A stretch of 42,661 nt of DNA from Methanocaldococcus sp. (GTDB lineage: Archaea; AGJL01; Methanococci; Methanococcales; Methanocaldococcaceae). Below the pieces are notes generated by a model. The model made no database searches. It was not told the DNA's origin and worked only from the letters and a program-made list of their open reading frames with translations. Each line of letters begins with the position of its first letter. Positions within the stretch are counted from its first letter, which is position 1. The stretch is from contig JAMOTQ010000062.1 in NCBI GenBank assembly GCA_027068365.1, forward strand, positions 1 through 42,661, given 5' to 3'. The position numbers and the translations under genes are program-made. Positions 8,667 through 17,308 of the stretch are shown piece by piece.

Positions 8667-10571
8667 TTATTTAACCCTTATAGCATCCAAGTTCATTGGC
8701 ACATAAGTTTGCTTTTTAAACAACCTTCTAACGGTATCTGCAAAGTCCAAACACTTACTTTCCTCTCCATGAACCATAATAACCTTTTCTGGCGATGGTT
8801 TTAACCTCCTAATGTATTTAATTAACTGCTTCCTATCACTATGCCCGGAAAATCCTTCAATTGTATAGACCTTCATATTAATAGGGATTGACTTCGTCTT
8901 TCCATTTCTTGTTGTGATTGGGATTTCTTTCCAACCTCTCTGAACTTTCCTCCCCAATGTTCCCTCTGCCTGATAACCAACAAATATTATTGCGTTTTTC
9001 TCGTCAGGTGCTAAGTGTTTTAAATACTCAACACTCGGTCCTCCTGTAAGCATTCCTGAGGTAGCCAAAATTATACATGGCTCATCGCTATCGATAACCT
9101 TCCTCCTCTCATTCGTGCTTCCTACTCTCCTAAACACCTCAGACAAGAATGGGTTATCGCCCTCATGGAATATCTTCTGCCTCATCTCTTTTGATAAATA
9201 CTCAGGATATGCAGTGTGTATAGCAGTAGCTTCCCAAATCATCCCATCTAAATAGACAGGGGCATTAAATATGCCTTGATTGTAGCCCTCCTCTAAAACA
9301 AGCATCAACTCCTGTGCCCTACCAACACCAAAGACAGGAATTAAAACCTTCCCTCCTTTTTCTGTTGTTTCACTAACTACTCTCAAAAGCTCTCTCTCCG
9401 CCTCTTCCCTCTCTGGCAAAACATCATCATAAGCTCCATAAGTTGATTCAATTATTAATGTTTCCAATCTTGGAAATTGGCAAACAGCCGGCTCTAACAA
9501 TCTTGATGTCTCAAATTTAATATCTCCTGTATAAGCTAAGTTATATAACCCCTCTCCTATATGCAAGTGAGCAATAGCTGAGCCCAAAACATGCCCTGCA
9601 TTGTGTAGAGTTAATTTTATTGTAGGACTTATGTCTGTTGTAACTCCATAATCAATTGGTATTGTGTGCTTAACACACGTTTTTATATCCTTTGATGTGT
9701 AAGGAACCTCTTTACCTTCTTTTTTAGCAATCTCTAAATAATCTTTTTGCAATAAAGTCATTAAATCTCTTGTTGGTCTTGTGCAATATACTGGTCCATC
9801 ATAGCCATATCTAAACAAGCCCGGAACAAAACCGCAGTGGTCTAAGTGAGCATGAGTAACTATAACTGCATCTAAGTCCTCAATTGAAAATTCTGGGGCA
9901 TCAAAGTGAGGAAATGCCTTATCTTCACAAGCCACGTTGATACCACAATCTATCAACACCCTCGTATCTGGTGTTTGCACATATAAGCAAGACCTACCAA
10001 CCTCTCTCGCTCCTCCTAAAAAAGAGACCCTTATCCAATAGTCCCCTCTAACAATTATATCCCTATGTATCCTCCTTCCAATCCTTCTCAAAATTTCTTT
10101 AACTTCATTTCTTTCTCTATAAAGCGTGGCTCTAATCGCTTTAATCGTTTCTGATTGTATTGGCGGAGTTCTTACTGGCTTAGGTGCCCATCTTATTGCT
10201 TTTTTAATCATCTCTAATGTTTTCCCTTCTTTACCTATAACTAACCCAGGTTTTTTTGATTCTATTATAACTTCCCCAGTGTTTGCATCAAAAACAAAGT
10301 TTGTTATTTCCGCCTCTTCTGGAACTATTTCTAAAATTTTCTTTTTAGCTATTTCTGGCTCAACTAAAACAGATGGGTCGGGTCTTATGGAAATTCTCTT
10401 CCTTAAATCCTTAGCAAGGTTTTTGATGATTTCATTTGTAAAAATTTCTGGATTTTTTACATATACAACCACTTCTGGACCTTCAAACTGAACATCAACT
10501 ATTTTTGCTTCTTTTGGTGATTTTTTTATTATTTCTTTCTTTATATTTTCTAAAATTTCCTCTGCTGACAA
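8667..10571 (-). CDS. fttA: Transcription termination factor FttA (aCPSF1), beta-CASP ribonuclease
   Basis: A 634-aa archaeal KH-CPSF protein. Two N-terminal KH domains fill about residues 1-150 (VIGKEG at 111-116). A metallo-beta-lactamase domain follows with HAHLDHCG (H240-x-H242-x-D244-H245), GAREVGRS and YTGDIKFE. The beta-CASP insert is next, and the C-terminal GFSGHSDRKQL and VMVHGEES complete the Zn site. This endo/5'-3' exoribonuclease is the archaeal homologue of CPSF73 and terminates transcription by cutting nascent RNA with Spt4/5. It corresponds to MJ1236. It starts at TTG with GGAGGAT seven bases upstream. The order fttA-psmB-proS is as in M. jannaschii MJ1236-1238. Confidence 0.95.
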   Translation of the reverse strand: MSAEEILENIKKEIIKKSPKEAKIVDVQFEGPEVVVYVKNPEIFTNEIIKNLAKDLRKRISIRPDPSVLVEPEIAKKKILEIVPEEAEITNFVFDANTGEVIIESKKPGLVIGKEGKTLEMIKKAIRWAPKPVRTPPIQSETIKAIRATLYRERNEVKEILRRIGRRIHRDIIVRGDYWIRVSFLGGAREVGRSCLYVQTPDTRVLIDCGINVACEDKAFPHFDAPEFSIEDLDAVIVTHAHLDHCGFVPGLFRYGYDGPVYCTRPTRDLMTLLQKDYLEIAKKEGKEVPYTSKDIKTCVKHTIPIDYGVTTDISPTIKLTLHNAGHVLGSAIAHLHIGEGLYNLAYTGDIKFETSRLLEPAVCQFPRLETLIIESTYGAYDDVLPEREEAERELLRVVSETTEKGGKVLIPVFGVGRAQELMLVLEEGYNQGIFNAPVYLDGMIWEATAIHTAYPEYLSKEMRQKIFHEGDNPFLSEVFRRVGSTNERRKVIDSDEPCIILATSGMLTGGPSVEYLKHLAPDEKNAIIFVGYQAEGTLGRKVQRGWKEIPITTRNGKTKSIPINMKVYTIEGFSGHSDRKQLIKYIRRLKPSPEKVIMVHGEESKCLDFADTVRRLFKKQTYVPMNLDAIRVK

Positions 10572-10736
10572 AATAATCCTCCTCCTTGATTTTTAAAAAT
10601 TTTAATGTTTTAAATTGAAAATTTTTTATTTTAAAATATTGGGATTAAATGATTTTTAAAATAGATTTAAATAGTAGAACAAATAAATAAACTAAATTTA
10701 ATTTTTAAAATTTTTTATTTAGTTGAAAATTTACAT

Positions 10737-11408
10737 TTATTTACTCTTCCTTTTTCTCCTTTTGGTTTTCTTTTTAGTTTTTGATTTAACATCAGCTAAG
10801 ATTTTATCAATTTCATCATCTTCCAATATTTTAACTCCTTCTTTTGTTATAACAGCCAATGATATACCATTTCCTGAAAACGTGTCTCTCTCCATTGCTG
10901 ATTTTAATGCCTTTACAGCCAATTTTAAACCCTCTTCAATTGGCATATCTTTGTCATACTCTGCCTCTAAGACCCCATAGGCAATTGGAGAACCAGAACC
11001 TGTTGCAGTAAAGGTTTTTTCCTCATTCATTCCTCCCAATGGGTCTAATGAAAATAACTTAGGTCCTTCTAACAAATCATATCCACCTATAATTAACTGG
11101 GTTAAAAAAGGGAAGTATCTGTTTGAGTGTAATATATTACTTAATAGTGTGGCACATGCTAATGGGGAGATATTTTTTCCTGTTCTCATTTTATATAATT
11201 TTGCCTCAGCAGTTAATAATCTAATTATTGCCTGAGCATCCCCAACGCTCCCAGCTATTGTTAAGGCAATGTAATCATCTATTTTATATAATTTTTTTGC
11301 CCCTTTATCAGCCACTAAGTTCCCCATTGATGCCCTCCTATCAGTTGCTAAAATCACTGCATCATCGCAGATTAAACCAACTGTTGTTGTTCCTTTCATA
11401 GTATCCAT
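10737..11408 (-). CDS. psmB: Proteasome subunit beta
   Basis: A 223-aa catalytic subunit of the 20S proteasome. The propeptide MDTMKG is removed to expose the nucleophile Thr in [11 protein letters not shown]. Counting from that Thr as T1, D17 (ATDRR) and K33 (AKKLYK) are in place. [16 protein letters not shown] and [14 protein letters not shown] carry the remaining conserved region. The C-terminal 20 residues are Lys/Arg-rich, as in the M. jannaschii subunit. The frame is open seven codons further upstream, but ATG 11408 follows GGTGA at the right distance and gives the known propeptide. It degrades unfolded proteins passed on by PAN. Confidence 0.95.
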   Translation of the reverse strand: MDTMKGTTTVGLICDDAVILATDRRASMGNLVADKGAKKLYKIDDYIALTIAGSVGDAQAIIRLLTAEAKLYKMRTGKNISPLACATLLSNILHSNRYFPFLTQLIIGGYDLLEGPKLFSLDPLGGMNEEKTFTATGSGSPIAYGVLEAEYDKDMPIEEGLKLAVKALKSAMERDTFSGNGISLAVITKEGVKILEDDEIDKILADVKSKTKKKTKRRKRKSK

Positions 11409-11546
11409 ATTTTTCACCTTAATAAACAAATTTTCAAATTTTTAATATTATCCTCACACAAATAAAAAGCTTCCCATAAAAAATTAAGATTTGCAATAAA
11501 ATAAAAAATTAGCATTAAATGGCTAAATCATTGAATAAATTAATTT

Positions 11547-12914
11547 TTAATATGTCTTGGCTATTGCTATATATTTATTGCCATTATATTCTGTCTCTCC
11601 CAAAATAGTTGCTTCCACTTTCTCTTCAAGTTCTTCATTGTATATCTCTTCATCAAATGGAACTAAAACCACGCCCCTCTTTTCAGACAATATTTTTTTA
11701 ATTTCATCAGGATTTACATCTTCAAGGATAGTTATAAAGTTTTTGAATTTTTCATAAGCCCTATTTTTAATGTTTTCCATAATATTATTTAAAGTTTTTT
11801 CTATGACATCCTCTAACTGGGACTCATCAACTTGGAACTTCTCCCCAGTATCTCTCCTAAATAATGTTATTTTTTTATTTTCAATGTCTTTTGGTCCTAT
11901 TTCAATTCTCAATGGAACACCTTTTATTTCCCAATCATAAAACTTTTTACCTGGTCTTATATCCCTATCATCTATATGAACTCTATATTTACCTTTCAAT
12001 TTCTCATATAGCTCCTTAGCTTTTTCCATAACAATCTCTTCCTTCCCTTTAAAGATTAATGGAACTATAACTATTTGAATTGGTGCAACTATTGGTGGCA
12101 AAACTAATCCTTTTTCATCACCATGTATTGCAATAATTGAGGCAATAACCCTATCTGAAATTCCATAACATGTTTGATAAGCGTAATCCTTATCCCCTGT
12201 TGGTGTTTCAAACACAATCTCAAAGGTCTTTGAAAAGTTTTGCCCCAAATTATGGACTGTTGCTATTTGCATAGTCCTTCCATCTGGAAATATTGTGTCA
12301 AAAGCCATTGTATATTCCGCCCCAGGGAATTTATCCCACTCTGGTCTTTTAGATATTAAGTAAGGAATACCCAAAGTATCAAAGAATTTTTTATAAATGG
12401 ATATTGCCTCTTTTACTTGCTCTTCTGCCTCTTCCTTTGTTGAATGTGCTGTGTGTGCCTCTTTAAATGTCATTATTTCTCTCAATCTAATTAAAGGTCT
12501 CGTGTGCTTTGTTTCGTATCTAAATGTATTAACTATCTGATAAATTTTTATTGGTAAATCAGTATGGACCTTAACCCATAATTTCATCATATAGTAGATT
12601 GGCGTTTCTGATGTAGGTCTTAGAGCTAACTTAACATCTAATGGTGTTTTTCCTCCATGAGTTACCCAATAAACCTCATCCTCAAATCCTTTTATATGCT
12701 CTGCCTCCTTAGCCAGCAAATCTTCTGGAATTAACATTGGGAACAATGCCTCATCATGCCCACTCTCATCTAACAAATCTCTTATTATCTCAAATGTATA
12801 TCTTCTTATTTTAAATCCGTAAGGTAAATAAACTCCACAACCCTTTATTGGATATCTAACATCGTAGATTCCCGCTTTTTCCAATATCTCTGAATACCAC
12901 TCTGAAAATTCCAA
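11547..12914 (-). CDS. proS: Prolyl-tRNA synthetase, archaeal/eukaryotic type
   Basis: A 455-aa class II synthetase. Motif 2 is [20 protein letters not shown], with the proline-site region [16 protein letters not shown] between motifs. The anticodon-binding domain begins near 285 ([14 protein letters not shown]), and the archaeal-type C-terminal zinc/cap domain ends in the characteristic terminal Tyr (AIAKTY). It lacks the bacterial-type editing insertion, as expected. It charges tRNA-Pro; the M. jannaschii enzyme (MJ1238) is also known to misactivate Cys. A clear promoter lies upstream at 12972-12986. It is the last core gene before the accessory block. Confidence 0.95.
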   Translation of the reverse strand: MEFSEWYSEILEKAGIYDVRYPIKGCGVYLPYGFKIRRYTFEIIRDLLDESGHDEALFPMLIPEDLLAKEAEHIKGFEDEVYWVTHGGKTPLDVKLALRPTSETPIYYMMKLWVKVHTDLPIKIYQIVNTFRYETKHTRPLIRLREIMTFKEAHTAHSTKEEAEEQVKEAISIYKKFFDTLGIPYLISKRPEWDKFPGAEYTMAFDTIFPDGRTMQIATVHNLGQNFSKTFEIVFETPTGDKDYAYQTCYGISDRVIASIIAIHGDEKGLVLPPIVAPIQIVIVPLIFKGKEEIVMEKAKELYEKLKGKYRVHIDDRDIRPGKKFYDWEIKGVPLRIEIGPKDIENKKITLFRRDTGEKFQVDESQLEDVIEKTLNNIMENIKNRAYEKFKNFITILEDVNPDEIKKILSEKRGVVLVPFDEEIYNEELEEKVEATILGETEYNGNKYIAIAKTY

Positions 12915-12971
12915 GATATCACCTTCATCATCAGAATATTATTTTTATTAAAAAAAGGTAGTTATTGCTAA

Positions 12972-12986
12972 TTATTTAAAGTTTCG
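12972..12986 (-). promoter_or_regulatory. proS promoter (BRE + TATA box)
   Basis: Reading the minus strand, CGAAAC followed directly by TTTAAATAA gives a good archaeal BRE-TATA pair. The TATA element lies about 60 bases before the proS ATG, predicting a start near 12950 and a short leader with the GGTGATAT binding site. Confidence 0.6.
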
Positions 12987-13008
12987 CTCACCCTCATTTA
13001 CAATTGCC

Positions 13009-13017
13009 TATATAAAT
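13009..13017 (+). promoter_or_regulatory. TATA box upstream of the transposase remnant
   Basis: TATATAAAT lies 24 bases before the ATG at 13041, the spacing expected of a leaderless archaeal transcript. It is divergent from the proS promoter about 25 bp away, so both promoters share a short intergenic region. Confidence 0.45.
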
Positions 13018-13040
13018 AACTACTACAATATAATAATCTT

Positions 13041-13286
13041 ATGAGCGTGGAAGTATATAAGTTGTTCATACCGAAGGATGAGGAGTGTATCGAGATTATA
13101 AGGAAGATTAGATGGGGTAATGGATATATTTGCCCATACTGTGGTTCGAGAGATGTTATTTTAAAAGGTAAAGAGGGATATAAATCTTATATCCAAAGAT
13201 ACAGGTGTAATTCGTGTAAGAGGCACTTTAATGACTTAACTGGAACAATATTCTATACATTTATCTATAAATCGAATTGGTCCTAA
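13041..13286 (+). pseudogene. Transposase N-terminal fragment (zinc-ribbon type)
   Basis: An 81-codon frame with a C4 zinc ribbon: CPYCGSRDV about residues 31-39 and [18 protein letters not shown] after it. This is the DNA-binding head of IS1595-like (zinc-ribbon DDE) transposases, in which the same motif is normally followed by about 200 residues of catalytic domain. Here the frame breaks right after the GTIF motif and no DDE residues follow in any frame before 13360. It is therefore a stub left by an old insertion. It marks the left edge of the accessory region, immediately next to proS. It could alternatively be expressed as a small DNA-binding protein, but I think this unlikely. Confidence 0.7.
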
Positions 13287-13361
13287 ATTATTCGTAATTA
13301 TGTTAGGTAATGATACTTGGAGCGTAAAATTGAGTAAAACTATAATAGTTCTTTAAAGAAA

Positions 13362-13586
13362 ATGAGAGAATTTTTTGGAAATGTAACCTTATACTCTGGT
13401 GCTATATCTCTTTTGACTGCAAAAAATATTCCCGTATATTTTTACAATAGGAATGAGAGATATAAGGGCTATTTAATGACTCCACACTATAAAAGTGATG
13501 GAATTATCTTAATAAAACAGTTTGAAGCATATTTTGGAATTGTATATGTTTTTGTAACTTCATGTGAGAGCCTTGTTGTCTCCTAA
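13362..13586 (+). pseudogene. cas1: Cas1 remnant (CRISPR integrase fragment)
   Basis: The first 55 residues (FFGNVTLYSGAISLLTAKNI, then PVYFYN, YKGYLMTP and ILIKQFEAYF) match the N-terminal beta domain of Cas1. The usual pattern there is a G-N-V-x-hhS-x-A-hxhL start, then a vvffn-x-x-Gxyxgx strand, then hhhxQxxxY. The alpha-helical domain with the catalytic Glu, His and Asp residues is missing; after about 13530 the frame continues into unrelated sequence. An in-frame stop lies at 13335, so the gene also lacks its first 20 or so codons. No cas2, other cas gene or CRISPR repeat is visible nearby. It is a decayed piece of an adaptation module. Confidence 0.65.
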
Positions 13587-13752
13587 TACTTTAAAAAACG
13601 AAAAATTATATTATTTTCCAAAAAGAAAGTGTAATTTTATATATAGCTAACGTCATTTTTCTTTATATTGTGTTATTGTTGCAGTCTTTTATTCGAGGTT
13701 GTGTTATTTTTATACTGCTATCCTTGAATTTCTTTTTATTGTTGGGGAGTTT

Positions 13753-16700
13753 TTAACCTAATAATCGTTCTAATGTAGGGATTGGGATTACTCTCTTTTT
13801 AATGTATTTTTTTAGTAAGATTTCTTCCCGTAATTCTTTCAAACGTGGGTTGTGAATAAGGGGATGTATTACTAAAATTCCCCAAGTATTTTCAATAGTT
13901 ACGTCATCATCTCTACGAATCACTACATTTACAATATCGAAAAAAGTATTAGTAAATTCAAATTCCAGTAGGGGATGTTTTTTAGAGTGTAGTAATTCTA
14001 TTAATTCACTTTTTTTAACTTTTTTGAGAATTCCTTCTTTATTTAATAGAAACAAATAGAAATTGTCATTACACTTGAGTAATTTTACACTGAGAGCCCC
14101 TGTTAATTTTTTGCCTGTTATTCTTTTGAAATCTTCAGGTTTTAAGTCTTTTAAACTAACACCTTCAGACTTTAAACCAGCATCTAAAGTGGCAATCCCG
14201 CCAGTCATAGGATATTCAGTTATTGTTTCTTCTACTTCATACTTTATATACTTCTTTTTAGCTTCCTTTAAAACTTTTTCAAGTATTTCAGTAGGACAAT
14301 TGCTAACATTAAATGTTATTTTTGCAGTACTATTACTGTCAATTTTAAATAAGGAAAGTGGGGGGAGTGTTATAATCCAATTACAAGGAACTGCTCCCAA
14401 ATCTCCTGCATAAACATGTAATTTATAGATGGGTTTATAGCCAAATTTTAAGAATAGAGTGTAAAGTTCTTTGTAATCATTATGATGATCTAAAAATGAT
14501 TTCTCAGTCTTTTTATTTAATTGAATTTGTTTAACATCTGGAAAGTAACCTTCACAATATATTATTTGTGGAGTAACTTTATACTTATGATTTAGGATAA
14601 CATTTTTTATTTGATAATAAAACTCCCACATTCTTGACAATACACTCCTTTTAAACATTTCATCTTTAATCATATTTTCATTAACTTGCATGACGTCAAA
14701 AAAGAATACATCTCTTACGACATCAAAGTATTTTGTATTTTTACTAAATTTTCCTCTTAATCTTTTAATAACTTGCCTAATATTTTCAATATTTTTATTA
14801 TTTTTGTAATAAAAGCTTTTGAATGAGTTTGGAAGGATTATTAAATACTTTTGTGTTTCTAAACTAACTCCTAATGATATTGAAGAAGTTCCAATAATAA
14901 CCTTATTCCTACAATCCCAATCTTTCAAATCATCAACTTTTATGTTAGAGTGTATTAACATTATATGATTGTCAGGCACTTTAACTCCACACTCTTTTAA
15001 AAATTCTTTCAACATTTCTTCTAATATCTCACAAAAAGATTTGTTATCACAGAATATTACAACTTCTCCATCTTTTAAAGCAGTAATAAAATCTTTTGGT
15101 ATTTTCCCCGATCTATTTAACATGTCAAACTTTTTGTTAATTTCCCTAATAAGCTGTTTGATTTGTTTGACAATATTTTTTTCAGTTAATAGAATTGGTC
15201 CAAATAAGTGGATTCTAAGTGGGAGCTCAAAATCTAATTTAAACATTGCAAGGTTTAAGTTGAACAATTTTCCACAATATAATTCTAATTCAACCTTATC
15301 CTTAGTATAATTACAAACTTCAAACTTTGGAATGGTTATATTAAAATCTACTGTGTCTAAATACTCGGGGACAATATTATTAATGTATGTTTTACCATTC
15401 TCAAAATAAACTTTTACTTCTTTTTTACTCTCATTTTCAACAATATATGAAGTTGTGGGGTGGCAAAATGCTTTTTCATTATTTTTAATCTTTTCCTCCC
15501 AATCTTTTAAAATGTCATAAAACTTTTTCAAGTCAGTAATGCTTGCATCTAAAAATACAAGTTTTGGTTTGTTAAAGTTTAATCCATTATTTTTTTCCAA
15601 CTTGGTAGTGCTTACATAATAATCATTCAATTGTAATATAAGCTCACAACATGAAATTACAAAGTCATCAGTAGAGTTAAAAAATTCGTCAATTATAATT
15701 AATTTGTATGTTTTGAATATATCCCTTAAAAGTCTTTCATCTTTTATAATATAAGGTAATGTTTGAGAGGTTATAGCTACTGCTTTTTTTACGTTAGAAC
15801 CTCCCTTTTTCAGTTTCTTATACAACTCTTCAGTAACTTTTTTCAGCTTATCTTTTGCACGTTTTAATTCTTTAATGTTAATGTAAAACGCTCCATTTTC
15901 TTTTTCTTGTTCTTGTATTTTTGTAGCGTAAATAACTTCAACTTCTCTCTCTTTAAATTTACCAGCAAAATCATTAATAATTCTTTTTCTTGGTGTGAAT
16001 AGTAATATAGGGTCACATTCTCTTGCAAAATTAACTAATGTTGTATTTTTCCCGGCTCCCTGTCCAGAGGCATTGATTATAATTTGTAAGTTTTCATTTT
16101 TTAATAATTCTGAGAAAATCTTCTCATGTAATTCTCTCTTAAACACTAAGGTTTTAATATATTTATTAGAGTGGGATGTTTTGGAGGGATGTTTTATCAA
16201 ATAATATCCCATGTTGTCATCTTTTTTTCTATCATTATTATTCACTCTTCTCCTACCCAAAAACAATTTCTTTTTATTTCCTTTTTTGCCATGTATGAGA
16301 TGATTACCTTTAATATATGCGTCTCCACTTGTAATCCACTCTAAAAATCTCTCACGACCAGCAAAACTTTTAAATTCTTCACTAGCATCAAAATATTCAT
16401 CTTTTAGTAATTTCTCATGAGCTAATTTTATAATGTCTTCCAAACTATAATAGAAGTTGTCAAGGTCATCCTGATTTTTGAAATCATAATAAAATATCAA
16501 ACCAGGAACTATCCAATACACATTTAAAGGATGTGCTGGGTTAACATACTCTTTTTCATATAAGATTTTGGCATAATTTAAAATTTTGAATAATTTTGTA
16601 AATATATTGCATATTTTTACAAAATTAGAGTAGGAAAGTTTTTTAATGTCTTCAAATTTTTGAATTATCAAGTCTAAAGAATGCTCATCAGTGTTTATAA

Positions 16701-17298
16701 ATCCACTGTAATCATAGTTAAACATTCCCTCCTCATTTAATCCCAAAAAGTCTCTCGTTATTGTTTTTAAATCTCCAACTCCTATTATATTATTATCGTT
16801 TAAAATTACAAAATCTGGTTGTTTATAGTCTTCAATCATTGGTTCAATTAGTATTTTCAAATCTTTTATTGATAGTTCTTTTTTAAAGTGTAAGTGTAAT
16901 AATTTAGCTAAGCCAACTCCAGAGTTGTAAAATCTAAAACATTTTGATAACAATTCATCATTAATATTCCTTAAATACTCCTCCTTTTGAAATTTATTAG
17001 TGTAATACTCTTGTTTTTTTATAACATAATCAACTAATGTTTCAAAGAATTCTTCACCATATCCTTTATAATCAATAATGTGTGTTTTGTTTTCCCAATC
17101 TTTTCCAATCAACTTTTTGGCATAATTGTAAATAGGGTGGTTTATAACCTCTCCATTCGAAATTTCCAGTTCTCCAAAATATTTTGTAAGTGTGTTATTG
17201 AATGAGATTCTCTTATGTCCCAATAATTCTAACAACCCTCCTTCAAAACCGGCTTGAAAGCTTAAACCAAGCAAGATTCCTTTTGTATTTTTAACCAT
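13753..17298 (-). CDS. PD-(D/E)XK nuclease-SF2 helicase fusion protein, partner of the PIWI-like gene
   Basis: An 1181-aa protein. Residues 161-178 show PD, 13 residues, then DLK in QPDFVILNDNNIIGVGDLKT, the classic PD-(D/E)XK nuclease signature. A helicase core begins near 405. The P-loop is NASGQGAGKNTT (K417 followed by Asn rather than Thr/Ser). Motif Ia is LLFTPRK, motif II IIIDEF (D537, E538), motif III FLDASIT (584-588). Motif V is GTSSISLGVSL (803-813) and motif VI RQVIKRLRG (841-849). About 330 residues of unknown fold follow. I infer a nucleic-acid translocase with a cutting domain acting on invading DNA or RNA. ATG follows GGGGGG; only 10 bp separate it from the upstream gene, so the two are one operon. 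Replication helicase of an integrated element is the main alternative. Confidence 0.6.
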   Translation of the reverse strand: MVKNTKGILLGLSFQAGFEGGLLELLGHKRISFNNTLTKYFGELEISNGEVINHPIYNYAKKLIGKDWENKTHIIDYKGYGEEFFETLVDYVIKKQEYYTNKFQKEEYLRNINDELLSKCFRFYNSGVGLAKLLHLHFKKELSIKDLKILIEPMIEDYKQPDFVILNDNNIIGVGDLKTITRDFLGLNEEGMFNYDYSGFINTDEHSLDLIIQKFEDIKKLSYSNFVKICNIFTKLFKILNYAKILYEKEYVNPAHPLNVYWIVPGLIFYYDFKNQDDLDNFYYSLEDIIKLAHEKLLKDEYFDASEEFKSFAGRERFLEWITSGDAYIKGNHLIHGKKGNKKKLFLGRRRVNNNDRKKDDNMGYYLIKHPSKTSHSNKYIKTLVFKRELHEKIFSELLKNENLQIIINASGQGAGKNTTLVNFARECDPILLFTPRKRIINDFAGKFKEREVEVIYATKIQEQEKENGAFYINIKELKRAKDKLKKVTEELYKKLKKGGSNVKKAVAITSQTLPYIIKDERLLRDIFKTYKLIIIDEFFNSTDDFVISCCELILQLNDYYVSTTKLEKNNGLNFNKPKLVFLDASITDLKKFYDILKDWEEKIKNNEKAFCHPTTSYIVENESKKEVKVYFENGKTYINNIVPEYLDTVDFNITIPKFEVCNYTKDKVELELYCGKLFNLNLAMFKLDFELPLRIHLFGPILLTEKNIVKQIKQLIREINKKFDMLNRSGKIPKDFITALKDGEVVIFCDNKSFCEILEEMLKEFLKECGVKVPDNHIMLIHSNIKVDDLKDWDCRNKVIIGTSSISLGVSLETQKYLIILPNSFKSFYYKNNKNIENIRQVIKRLRGKFSKNTKYFDVVRDVFFFDVMQVNENMIKDEMFKRSVLSRMWEFYYQIKNVILNHKYKVTPQIIYCEGYFPDVKQIQLNKKTEKSFLDHHNDYKELYTLFLKFGYKPIYKLHVYAGDLGAVPCNWIITLPPLSLFKIDSNSTAKITFNVSNCPTEILEKVLKEAKKKYIKYEVEETITEYPMTGGIATLDAGLKSEGVSLKDLKPEDFKRITGKKLTGALSVKLLKCNDNFYLFLLNKEGILKKVKKSELIELLHSKKHPLLEFEFTNTFFDIVNVVIRRDDDVTIENTWGILVIHPLIHNPRLKELREEILLKKYIKKRVIPIPTLERLLG

Positions 17299-17308
17299 AT
17301 TCCCCCCA

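Noticed and set aside
10126-10491. Plus-strand 121-codon open frame inside fttA
   Set aside because: It is the antisense of the well-conserved KH region of FttA, has no binding site, and its composition is a reflection of the real gene.
13600-13752. Possible CRISPR repeats beside the cas1 remnant
   Set aside because: No regularly spaced repeat is visible here or elsewhere in the window.
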